DNA from: Pseudomonadota bacterium
GTDB lineage: Bacteria > Pseudomonadota > Alphaproteobacteria > Sphingomonadales > SMXR01
DNA length: 5,534 nt
Assembly: GCA_022571175.1 (NCBI GenBank)
Contig: JACZYI010000132.1
Coordinates: forward strand, 1-5,534
Direction: 5' to 3'
A program made the position numbers and the translations under genes. How positions within the stretch are numbered: position 1 is the first letter of the stretch; every line of letters starts with the position of its first letter. The notes beneath the pieces are model-generated. The model was not told the DNA's origin, searched no databases, and saw only the letters and a list, made by a program, of their open reading frames with translations. This document shows positions 1 through 5,534 of the stretch, piece by piece.

Positions 1-328
1 TGAAGAAGTTTCTCATACCCCCCTGAAAACCACTTTTATAAATTGCGTTAACTGACCTTCCTAACATACTTCTAATTGTTCTAATCATACTAGGATCTAA
101 ACCAAATTCTCTATGTTTTATATGAAGTAATCTTGATATTGTTTTTTCAAAATCTTTGCTGTTTGCTATCACATCTTCTGCATCCCACCAGCTTAACTGT
201 TTACTTCTATCTAATTCTACTCTTAATAACGAAATTATAATATCCACTCCTGTTTGATTCATCATAGGAGTTTTTGTTTGAATATATTTTTTTTGTTGAA
301 AATCAAACTCTTTTCCTGATAAATTATT
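1..328 (-). other. AT-rich block with an open frame encoding an unrecognised protein fragment
   Basis: This stretch is about 29% GC by my count, against about 59% in the 80 bases just inside rpoD (341-420). On the minus strand, in the rpoD frame, it has no stop for about 109 codons, which is unlikely by chance at this composition, so it is probably genuine coding sequence. Codons are AT-rich (AGA, TTA, ATA, AAA), unlike the neighbouring genes. The product is mixed helical and charged, with recognisable pieces such as MMNQTGVDIIISLLRVELD, LSWWDAEDVI, LHIKHREFGLDPSMIRTIR and GFQGGMRNFF at the window edge. I do not recognise the family. It shows no sigma region 2 features. The composition suggests an AT-rich bacterium, phage or plasmid as source. 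The true start and end are both unknown. An internal ATG pair at 260-265 has no convincing ribosome binding site, so the fragment probably reads in from further upstream. Confidence 0.6.
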
Positions 329-1072
329 TTCTTCTTCTTCATCCTCCTCGTCATCCGGGGTTTTATTCTCGCCCCCGGTTGACTCCCCATCACCATCCTT
401 GGTCTCAACCGGTAGAGGGGGCAGTTCGTCTCGCGGACGGTTTGCTTCTTCTTTGGCTTTGCGCATTTGTTCCGCAGCAGCAGCCTGAATATTTTGATAA
501 TTATTCTGGTTCTGGGTCTCCGGCCCCTTGCCCATGGTCGCATCCAGATCAATGATGTCCCTGAGCAGCATGGTTTCTTCAATCAGATCTGTGGACCAAA
601 GTACGATCTCGCGATAAGTCAGCGGACTTTCACACAAGCCCTCAATCATGGTGTTACGGCCAGCCTCAATCCGTTTGGCAATGGCAATTTCGCCTTCGCG
701 TGACAACAGCTCAACTCGACCCATTTCGCGTAAATACATGCGTACCGGATCATCGGTTCGCTCAACCTCGTTCGTCTTTTTTGTGACCTTGAACTCTTCA
801 GCGGCTTCCTTGCTGTCTCCCTCTTCGGGTTCTTCGCCCTCAATCACATTGACGCCCATCTCGGAAAGCATGGTCATCACATCTTCGATTTTCTCCGACG
901 ACATTTCATCCGCAGGCAAAGCCTTGTTCAACTCATCATAGGATATGTAACCGCGCTCCTTGGCCTTGGCGATCATCTTCTTGACCGTTTGTTCCGAGGA
1001 ATCAATCAGGGGAGCTTCGCCTTCGCTTCGCTCACCTTTATCACGAACTTCTGTTTGAGCCTTCGTGGCCAT
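2..1072 (-). CDS. rpoD: RNA polymerase sigma-70 factor RpoD: N-terminal part, then in-frame AT-rich foreign sequence; cut by left edge
   Basis: This encodes the housekeeping sigma factor, which directs RNA polymerase to most promoters. Residues about 22-78 match region 1.1 (EQTVKKMIAKAKERGYISYD, then a DVMTMLSEMGVNV segment). Residues about 105-180 match region 1.2 and the start of the non-conserved region (DDPVRMYLREMG, LLSREGEIAIAKRIEAG, CESPLTYREI, LLRDIIDLDAT). A charged, Gln/Glu-rich linker follows and ends in an acidic run at about 240-248. A normal RpoD would go on to regions 2-4, for roughly 600 or more residues in total. Here, from about residue 249, the frame stays open but the sequence becomes AT-rich and non-sigma to the window edge (codon 357). 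The start is ATG at 1072, 9 nt after a GGAG. It lies 49 nt downstream of dnaG on the same strand and is probably co-transcribed with it. The N-terminal identity is secure; the fused C-terminal part is probably not rpoD. Confidence 0.88.
   Translation of the reverse strand, partial: MATKAQTEVRDKGERSEGEAPLIDSSEQTVKKMIAKAKERGYISYDELNKALPADEMSSEKIEDVMTMLSEMGVNVIEGEEPEEGDSKEAAEEFKVTKKTNEVERTDDPVRMYLREMGRVELLSREGEIAIAKRIEAGRNTMIEGLCESPLTYREIVLWSTDLIEETMLLRDIIDLDATMGKGPETQNQNNYQNIQAAAAEQMRKAKEEANRPRDELPPLPVETKDGDGESTGGENKTPDDEEDEEEENNLSGKEFDFQQKKYIQTKTPMMNQTGVDIIISLLRVELDRSKQLSWWDAEDVIANSKDFEKTISRLLHIKHREFGLDPSMIRTIRSMLGRSVNAIYKSGFQGGMRNFF
329..340 (-). repeat. (GAA)4 trinucleotide run at the rpoD/AT-rich junction
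   Basis: Four consecutive GAA codons (TTC repeats on the plus strand), preceded by further GAG/GAT/GAC codons, encode the acidic tract of the RpoD non-conserved region. Base composition and codon use change exactly here. The run is simple enough to occur in unrelated genes, so it is a plausible point of chimeric joining or strand slippage. Confidence 0.7.
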
Positions 1073-1081
1073 TTAATTTTT

Positions 1082-1085
1082 CTCC
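1082..1085 (-). promoter_or_regulatory. Ribosome binding site of rpoD
   Basis: GGAG on the minus strand, 9 nt before the ATG at 1072. It supports this start and the MATKAQ N-terminus. It lies in the 49-nt dnaG-rpoD spacer, where I see no intrinsic terminator, in keeping with read-through from dnaG. Confidence 0.7.
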
Positions 1086-1121
1086 AGGCGCCCAAAAAAA
1101 CTGGCGCTCAGGTTTATGTCC

Positions 1122-2999
1122 TTATACAGCCGGATGCCGTCCCGAGGCCAAACCAAGCCCTTCAATCTCGAATTCATCGCCAGCTGCATTGTGAATTTCT
1201 TCCTGTAGAGCTGTCAGACGTCTGTATCCTTCATCAGACCAGTTATTATTCAGCTCTTCTTCTGTACTCCTAATATCCCGAAACAGGGATTCCAGTTCAT
1301 GGTGACGACTAAGCACATGCAGCCATCCCTTTTCCGCATCCGCCAAGTCTGCATCGGGCCAGGCGAACCAGTCACTTTTGAGCGAATCACCTTGCGTCAA
1401 GCGGGTATATAGCTTTTCAAAATCTTTTTCCACCAAATGGTGATTCAACCCCTCGCGGTCAAGGGTTTCTGCATTTGAGGCCCACTCCACAATACTATCT
1501 CTCAATCTGGAAAGTTCCTCACTTTGAAAATCCATGCCCACAAATTCTTCATGACGACCAAGCAATATTTGAGGGTGATTCAGAATAACCAGCGTGACCA
1601 GCTCCTCATTGTGGTTCTTGACCGCCTTTTCGCCAGAGCTTTTCCCGAGCCGCGTTTTCTTGAGGTCTCCCGTTGCGGGCTGTGCCAGCCTTTTCTTGAG
1701 TGACGCTCTGGCCCCGCCTTTGGCCGGTTGGAACCTGAAATGCTTGAACAAGCGATTCTTGAAATCATTGCGGTAAAAACGCCGGACAGTGTCATCCTTG
1801 ATATTGCCCAAGCTGTCATAGACCTTCTTCTCCAGCCCGGCCCGCCGCTCGGGCGTGCTTGTGTCCGCCCCCAGGGTCAGGAGTTGCCACAACATTTCAG
1901 ATGCTGATCGCGAAGAAGAAATGATTTTCCGGACCGCCTCTTTCCCCTCAGACCGAAGCACACTGTCCGGGTCCTCTCCCTCGGGCATCAAAGCAAATTT
2001 AAGTGAATAACCGGGTTTTAACAACGGCAGCGCCCGCTCCAGCGCTCGGCCGGCAGCGCTCTTGCCTGCTTTATCTCCATCAAAACAAAGAACAGGCTCT
2101 GATGCCATTCGCCATGCCAGAGCAATCTGGTCCTCGGTAAGTGCCGTCCCGAGAGGGGCAACCGCATAAGGAAAACCGGCTTGCGACAAAGCTATCACAT
2201 CCATGTATCCTTCTGCCACCAACAGGCTGCCGGCATCATAGGCGGCTTTTCTGGCGCGGCTCAGATTATAAAGGATCCTGCCTTTGTGGAAGAGAATGGT
2301 CTCGGGCGAATTCAAATATTTTGCCTTGGCATTCTTGTCCATGGCCCGGCCGCCAAAGGCGATAATCCGATCTCTGGCATCGGAAATGGGAAAGATGATC
2401 CGGTCCCTGAAGCGGTCATAACTGGCCTTGACGTCATCGGGCTTGATCAGCAATCCGGTATCGATCAGTTGTTGTTCTGATATTTTGCGCGCCAGCATCG
2501 CTTCCTTGAGGGCTGAACGTCCTGCAGGTGCAAAACCCAGCCCAAAAGCCTTGATGGTTGTGGCACCAATGCCGCGCTTTTCCAAATAGGCCAAAGCCGT
2601 TGAGCCCGGGCCGGTCTGTAACTGGCTTTCAAACCAGCTCGCGGCCGTTGCCATCACGTCATAGAGGGTTTTTCGTTGTTCCCGATCAGCGCGTTCAGTT
2701 TCATTCTCCACCGGAACCGGAAGACCGGCACGGGCTGCAAGATTCTCAACTGCCTCTGGAAAGCTTACGCCCTCGGTTTCGGTCAAAAAACTGATGACAT
2801 CTCCATGAGCAGAGCAGCCAAAACAATGATAAAATCCCTTGTCTTCGACCACGGTGAAGGAAGGTGTTTTTTCATTATGAAAGGGGCAAAGACCAACATA
2901 TTCCCGGCCCCGGCGCTGCAAACGCACCTTGCTGCCGATGATCTCGGCCAAAGAAAGCCGCTCTCTCAACTGATCAAGAAACTCTGGGGAAAACCGCAT
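1122..2999 (-). CDS. dnaG: DNA primase DnaG
   Basis: DnaG makes the short RNA primers for Okazaki fragments at the replication fork, working with the DnaB helicase. The 625-residue product is complete. Residues 1-100 hold the CHC2 zinc-binding domain, with ligands C38, H41, C59 and C62 in CPFHNEKTPSF and YHCFGCSAHGD. The central catalytic core has the basic motif DRFRDRIIFPISD (195-207), IIAFGGRAM (212-220) and a TOPRIM domain with E263 in VAEGYMDVIAL and D307/D309 in CFDGDKAGKSAA, the acidic metal-binding residues of the family. A Lys/Arg-rich linker (about 425-462) leads to a helical C-terminal region (about 463-625) in the position of the DnaB-interacting domain, which is the least conserved part. 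The ATG start gives the usual alphaproteobacterial MRFSPEFLDQLRERL N-terminus; an AAGGGA lies only a few bases before it, so the spacing is short. All key residues are present and the gene looks functional. It lies 116 nt downstream of the YqeY gene and 49 nt upstream of rpoD. Confidence 0.98.
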   Translation of the reverse strand: MRFSPEFLDQLRERLSLAEIIGSKVRLQRRGREYVGLCPFHNEKTPSFTVVEDKGFYHCFGCSAHGDVISFLTETEGVSFPEAVENLAARAGLPVPVENETERADREQRKTLYDVMATAASWFESQLQTGPGSTALAYLEKRGIGATTIKAFGLGFAPAGRSALKEAMLARKISEQQLIDTGLLIKPDDVKASYDRFRDRIIFPISDARDRIIAFGGRAMDKNAKAKYLNSPETILFHKGRILYNLSRARKAAYDAGSLLVAEGYMDVIALSQAGFPYAVAPLGTALTEDQIALAWRMASEPVLCFDGDKAGKSAAGRALERALPLLKPGYSLKFALMPEGEDPDSVLRSEGKEAVRKIISSSRSASEMLWQLLTLGADTSTPERRAGLEKKVYDSLGNIKDDTVRRFYRNDFKNRLFKHFRFQPAKGGARASLKKRLAQPATGDLKKTRLGKSSGEKAVKNHNEELVTLVILNHPQILLGRHEEFVGMDFQSEELSRLRDSIVEWASNAETLDREGLNHHLVEKDFEKLYTRLTQGDSLKSDWFAWPDADLADAEKGWLHVLSRHHELESLFRDIRSTEEELNNNWSDEGYRRLTALQEEIHNAAGDEFEIEGLGLASGRHPAV

Positions 3000-3115
3000 A
3001 TTCCCTTATACCCTATTGCCCGTGTATTGCCGGTGTTAGACGCGCCAGAACCCCCACACAAATCCGGTCAAGTGGCAGAGTCCAAACTATCCGATTTTAG
3101 TCTGCCCCGCCCACA
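3000..3115. other. Spacer between the YqeY-domain gene and dnaG
   Basis: This 116-nt gap has no supported gene, no clear hairpin followed by a T-run, and no convincing promoter. It holds only the short-spaced dnaG ribosome binding sequence at its left end. Nothing here argues against transcription running through from the upstream gene into dnaG. Confidence 0.5.
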
Positions 3116-3580
3116 TTAGCCAGCCAAACGATCTTTTACAATCTGGGATGCTTTCGAAAAATCCATACATCCAGAATGTTTGTCCTTCAACGCCGCCATT
3201 GCCCGACCCATATCTTTTAGTCCTTCGGCCCCAACATCCTTCAGTATTCCATCCACGGCTTCGGAAATTTCGTCTAAGGACATTTGTTTTGGCAGAAAAG
3301 TTTCGATGATTTCGATTTCCTGCTGTTCCTGTTCCGCAAGCTCCAGTCGCCCACCTTGCTCATAGGCTTCGATGCTGTCGCGACGCTGTTTGATCATCTT
3401 CATTAAAATCTGCATGGTGATATGGTCATCATCACCATCGCCCTCACTCCGGTCCTTGCCTCTGTCGGCAATGTCCCGATCCTTGATAGCAGCCAAAACC
3501 AGCCGCAAGGTTGAAACCTTACGCGCTTCCTTGGCCTTCATCGCGTCAACCATCGCCGATTTCAGATCGTCCCGCAACAT
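3116..3580 (-). CDS. GatB/YqeY-domain protein, stand-alone YqeY type
   Basis: This small soluble protein of the YqeY family is related to the C-terminal tail domain of the GatB subunit of Asp/Glu-tRNA amidotransferase. Its own role is not firmly established, though a link to tRNA handling is often assumed. The 154-residue product shows the family pattern: MLRDDLKSAMVDAMKAKEAR at the N-terminus, STLRLVLAAIKDRDI (23-37), KQRRDSIEAYEQGGR (64-78), EIEIIETFLPKQMS (88-101) and DMGRAMAALK (123-132). No catalytic amidotransferase domain is present. I chose the ATG at 3580 over the in-frame GTG at 3598 because AAGGAG lies 9 nt before the ATG and because family members usually begin MLRDDL. An acidic stretch (about 41-52, EGDGDDD) sits in the first helix-helix linker. 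It is the first gene of the leftward yqeY-dnaG-rpoD cluster and is divergent from carA. Confidence 0.92.
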   Translation of the reverse strand: MLRDDLKSAMVDAMKAKEARKVSTLRLVLAAIKDRDIADRGKDRSEGDGDDDHITMQILMKMIKQRRDSIEAYEQGGRLELAEQEQQEIEIIETFLPKQMSLDEISEAVDGILKDVGAEGLKDMGRAMAALKDKHSGCMDFSKASQIVKDRLAG

Positions 3581-3589
3581 TCGGGCTAA

Positions 3590-3595
3590 CTCCTT
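3590..3595 (-). promoter_or_regulatory. Ribosome binding site that decides the YqeY-gene start
   Basis: AAGGAG on the minus strand, 9 nt before the ATG at 3580. If the GTG at 3596-3598 were used instead, this site would lie inside the coding sequence, so it favours the shorter 154-residue product. Confidence 0.75.
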
Positions 3596-3655
3596 CACCG
3601 ATTCGGAAGCGGCATGTTACTCAAAACCCTTGCCAGAGGCAAACGCAATAATCTT

Positions 3656-3684
3656 TTTATAACTCTTTGTAATAACACGATAAA
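3656..3684 (-). promoter_or_regulatory. Candidate sigma-70 promoter for the YqeY-dnaG-rpoD cluster
   Basis: On the minus strand, a TATAAA -10-like hexamer (3656-3661, five of six consensus bases) lies 17 nt from a weak TTTATC -35-like hexamer (3679-3684, three of six). It sits in the most AT-rich part of the divergent region, about 75 nt before the YqeY-gene ATG. The call is by consensus only; other positions in this AT-rich patch are possible. Confidence 0.35.
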
Positions 3685-3701
3685 TATGGTCAACTCAGAG
3701 C

Positions 3702-3730
3702 TTGACCTTGAACCCCTATTTAACTACCCT
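3702..3730 (+). promoter_or_regulatory. Weak candidate promoter for carAB
   Basis: TTGACC at 3702-3707 matches five of six -35 consensus bases, with a 17-nt spacer to TACCCT at 3725-3730, which matches only three of six -10 bases. It would give a carA leader of roughly 75 nt. The -10 is poor, so a different element or an activator may be involved. No ArgR or PurR operator could be recognised with confidence. Confidence 0.22.
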
Positions 3731-3734
3731 CCCC

Positions 3735-3795
3735 GGCAATTTGGCATTGCCCCGGTATGTGGGGTAGGTCAAACATCTCGACCACCATATGTGGG
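3735..3795 (+). promoter_or_regulatory. carA leader with overlapping small inverted repeats
   Basis: Several short inverted repeats are crowded before carA. GGCAAT (3735-3740) can pair with ATTGCC (3746-3751) across a 5-nt loop. GGT-A-GGTC (3763-3770, one bulged A) can pair with GACCACC (3780-3786) across a 9-nt loop. CCAC (3782-3785) can instead pair with GTGG (3791-3794). TATGTGGG occurs twice, at 3756-3763 and 3788-3795. The second and third pairings exclude each other. No T-run follows, so this is not a standard intrinsic attenuator. The regulatory role is inference only. Confidence 0.25.
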
Positions 3796-3810
3796 AATTA
3801 CACAAGCGAA

Positions 3811-4983
3811 ATGATGAGTGCTGCAAAACCAAACTTCCACGGGCCACCAAGTGGCGCCACGGGAGTTTTGGTTCTTGCTGATGGCAGTCTTTTTTATGGC
3901 ACCGGCTTTGGCAGGATTGGCAATGCACCCGGTGAGGTCTGTTTCAATACCACCATGACCGGATATCAGGAAGTGCTTACAGACCCGTCCTACGCGGGGC
4001 AGATTATAACCTTCACCTTCCCGCATATCGGCAATGTGGGGACCAATCCTGAAGATATTGAAGCCATGACCCCCGCAGCCCGGGGTTTTATTTTGAGAGA
4101 ACCCGTCACCGACCCGTCCAACTTCAGATCGACCCAGCACCTCTCTCTCTGGGCAAAAGAGAAGGAACTGGTGGGGCTGGCCGGAGTTGATACCCGATCC
4201 CTGACCCGCCATATTCGGCTGAAGGGAGCACCGAACGGCGTCATCAGCCACGCACCGGATGGAAAATTCGATATCCCCTCGCTCATGGCGGAAGCTAAAG
4301 CCTGGCCTGGGCTCCTGGGCATGGACCTGGCCCGTGACGTTACCTGTAAAGAAAATTTTGAATGGACGGACGGACTTTGGCAACTGGGCGCGGGATTTGG
4401 CAAGACTGATCCATCACGCTTCCACGTGGTGGCCATCGATTATGGAATTAAACAGAATATCCTGCGCTGTCTGACATCTATTGGGGCCCGGGTGACGGTG
4501 GTCTCCTGCCTGACGCCCGCCGAGGATATTCTAGCCCTTGAACCAAACGGTATTTTTCTTTCAAACGGACCCGGCGACCCGGCCGCAACCGGCGAATATG
4601 CCATCCCGATCCTTCAGGATTTGATTGCTTGCGGAAAGCCCATATTTGGAATTTGTCTTGGCCATCAATTGCTGGCCCTGGCGCTCGGGGCAACAACCTC
4701 AAAGATGCACCAGGGACACCGTGGTGCCAATCATCCGGTCAAGGATTTTGAAACCAACAAAGTGGAAATTACCTCCATGAATCATGGCTTTACCGTGGAT
4801 GATGAGGGACTACCGGACAATCTTGCCATCACCCACCGCTCGCTTTTTGATGGCACCATTGCGGGCCTGCGGGTCAAGGACAGGCCGGTGTTCTCGGTCC
4901 AGTACCACCCGGAAGCCTCGCCCGGACCCCAGGATAGTCATTATCTTTTCCATCGCTTCGCCAAAATAATGGAGGAAGCATAA
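3811..4983 (+). CDS. carA: Carbamoyl-phosphate synthase small (glutaminase) subunit CarA
   Basis: CarA hydrolyses glutamine and passes the ammonia to CarB for carbamoyl-phosphate synthesis, which supplies the arginine and pyrimidine pathways in the cytoplasm. With this start the product is 390 residues, close to the family (382 in E. coli). The N-terminal small-subunit domain has VLVLADGSLFYGTGFG, FNTTMTGYQEVLTDPSYAGQ and FTFPHIGNVGTN. The C-terminal class I glutamine amidotransferase domain has SNGPGDP (about 251-257), the nucleophile C282 in FGICLGHQLLALALG, and H366/E368 in VQYHPEASPG, which completes the Cys-His-Glu triad. The start is not certain. An ATG at 3757 in the same frame would add 18 residues not typical of the family, and ATG codons at 3811 and 3814 are adjacent. 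None has a strong ribosome binding site. I prefer 3811 because the conserved domain begins soon after it. The stop overlaps the carB start by one base. Confidence 0.95.
   Translation: MMSAAKPNFHGPPSGATGVLVLADGSLFYGTGFGRIGNAPGEVCFNTTMTGYQEVLTDPSYAGQIITFTFPHIGNVGTNPEDIEAMTPAARGFILREPVTDPSNFRSTQHLSLWAKEKELVGLAGVDTRSLTRHIRLKGAPNGVISHAPDGKFDIPSLMAEAKAWPGLLGMDLARDVTCKENFEWTDGLWQLGAGFGKTDPSRFHVVAIDYGIKQNILRCLTSIGARVTVVSCLTPAEDILALEPNGIFLSNGPGDPAATGEYAIPILQDLIACGKPIFGICLGHQLLALALGATTSKMHQGHRGANHPVKDFETNKVEITSMNHGFTVDDEGLPDNLAITHRSLFDGTIAGLRVKDRPVFSVQYHPEASPGPQDSHYLFHRFAKIMEEA
4971..4975 (+). promoter_or_regulatory. Ribosome binding site of carB, inside the end of carA
   Basis: GGAGG lies 7 nt before the carB ATG and falls within the last codons of carA. 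With the TAATG stop/start overlap it indicates translational coupling of the two subunits, which are needed in equal amounts. Confidence 0.8.
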
Positions 4984-5534
4984 TGCCTAAACGCACGGAC
5001 ATAAACTCAATCATGGTTATCGGTGCCGGACCGATTGTCATCGGCCAGGGGTGCGAGTTCGATTATTCGGGAACCCAAGCCTGCAAAGCGCTCAAGGAAG
5101 AAGGCTACCGGGTCATTCTGGTAAATTCCAATCCTGCAACCATCATGACCGATCCGGACCTGGCCGATGCCACCTATGTTGAACCCATAACGCCTGAAAT
5201 TCTGGAAAAAATTATTGCCCGTGAACGACCCGATGCCCTATTGCCAACCATGGGAGGCCAAACCGGCCTTAATATGGCGCTGACGCTGGCATATAATGGC
5301 GTTCTTGAGAAATACGGCGTGCAAATGATCGGTGCCGACAAGAAAGCCATTGATATGGCCGAGGATCGCCAGTTGTTCCGTGATGCTATGGAGCGGATTG
5401 GGCTTGAATGCCCGAAATCGGTTCTCTGCCACTCAATGGACGATGCCGCAAATGCTGTGGAAACCATAGGGCTGCCGGCTATTATGCGACCGTCCTACAC
5501 CCTTGGCGGCACCGGGGGTGGTATTGCTTATAAC
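4983..5534 (+). CDS. carB: Carbamoyl-phosphate synthase large subunit CarB, N-terminal part; cut by right edge
   Basis: CarB uses ammonia from CarA, bicarbonate and two ATP to make carbamoyl phosphate. Only the first 184 of about 1,070-1,080 residues are in the window. They cover the N-terminal pre-ATP-grasp domain and the start of the first ATP-grasp (carboxyphosphate) domain. Visible motifs are MVIGAGPIVIGQGCEFDYSG (11-30), VNSNPATIMTDPDLADATY (47-65), LLPTMGGQTGLNMAL (86-100), EDRQLFRDAM (127-136) and RPSYTLGGTGGGIAYN (169-184). R129 and R169 fall at the same numbers as the ATP-binding arginines of the E. coli enzyme, so the start and reading frame are well supported. The ATG overlaps the carA stop and follows a strong GGAGG. 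No sign of damage is seen in the part present. Confidence 0.97.
   Translation, partial: MPKRTDINSIMVIGAGPIVIGQGCEFDYSGTQACKALKEEGYRVILVNSNPATIMTDPDLADATYVEPITPEILEKIIARERPDALLPTMGGQTGLNMALTLAYNGVLEKYGVQMIGADKKAIDMAEDRQLFRDAMERIGLECPKSVLCHSMDDAANAVETIGLPAIMRPSYTLGGTGGGIAYN

Noticed and set aside
2..328. An intein or other in-frame self-splicing insertion in rpoD
   Set aside because: The sequence after the junction does not begin with a Cys- or Ser-led intein N-terminal block, no endonuclease or splicing motif is visible, and the site is a poorly conserved acidic linker rather than a conserved active-site position.
274..555. Plus-strand open frame of about 93 codons across the AT-rich junction
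   Set aside because: It runs antisense to rpoD and across the composition break, its product is low-complexity (Pro/His-rich) with no recognisable domain, and it has no ribosome binding site. It is a shadow of the minus-strand frame.
1088..1107. Hairpin GCGCC/GGCGC in the dnaG-rpoD spacer as a terminator
   Set aside because: The stem is only 5 bp and the T-run of the minus strand lies inside the loop, not after the stem. It does not fit an intrinsic terminator and would sit between co-directional operon genes.
3043..3071. Minus-strand TTGACC (3066-3071) as a dnaG promoter
   Set aside because: The hexamer at the expected 17-nt spacing is CTGGCG, which does not resemble a -10 element, and no good alternative lies within 15-19 nt.
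3596..3598. GTG start for the YqeY-domain protein (160 residues)
   Set aside because: It overlaps the position where the ribosome binding site for the ATG at 3580 should be, has no good upstream site of its own, and adds six residues not typical of the family.
3769..4383. Minus-strand open frame of about 204 codons opposite carA
   Set aside because: It is fully antisense to a well-supported carA with an intact catalytic triad. The product shows no family features and no ribosome binding site, so it is a codon-composition shadow.

Overview
The window looks like a piece of an alphaproteobacterial chromosome of moderate GC content, joined at its left end to about 330 bases of AT-rich DNA (about 29% GC by my count) that do not belong to the same gene. 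The alphaproteobacterial assignment rests on the gene content and on protein motifs: a GatB/YqeY-domain gene, dnaG and rpoD in one direction, with carAB divergent from them. I cannot name the genus.

Leftward (minus strand), reading from about 3.6 kb down to the left edge: a stand-alone GatB/YqeY-domain protein (3580-3116), DNA primase DnaG (2999-1122) and the housekeeping sigma factor RpoD (from 1072). This is a version of the macromolecular-synthesis operon (rpsU-dnaG-rpoD in E. coli), with the YqeY-type gene in the first position. It couples replication priming with basal transcription. rpoD is normal for its first ~248 codons (regions 1.1, 1.2 and the start of the acidic non-conserved region). 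The reading frame then passes, without a stop, through a GAA repeat into AT-rich sequence that does not encode sigma regions 2-4 and that I do not recognise.

Rightward (plus strand): carA (about 3811-4983, complete) and carB (from 4983, cut by the right edge) encode the small glutaminase and large synthetase subunits of carbamoyl-phosphate synthase, feeding arginine and pyrimidine synthesis. The two genes overlap by one base (TAATG) and carB has its own strong ribosome binding site. The ~230-bp divergent region between the YqeY gene and carA holds candidate promoters for both directions and a carA leader with several small inverted repeats.

I see no clear new biological system. Most of the window is conserved core genome. 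The one real anomaly is the rpoD/AT-rich junction, which I think is more likely a chimeric join (assembly or amplification) or an illegitimate recombination than a functional fusion. No tRNA, rRNA, CRISPR array, insertion sequence or intrinsic terminator was seen.
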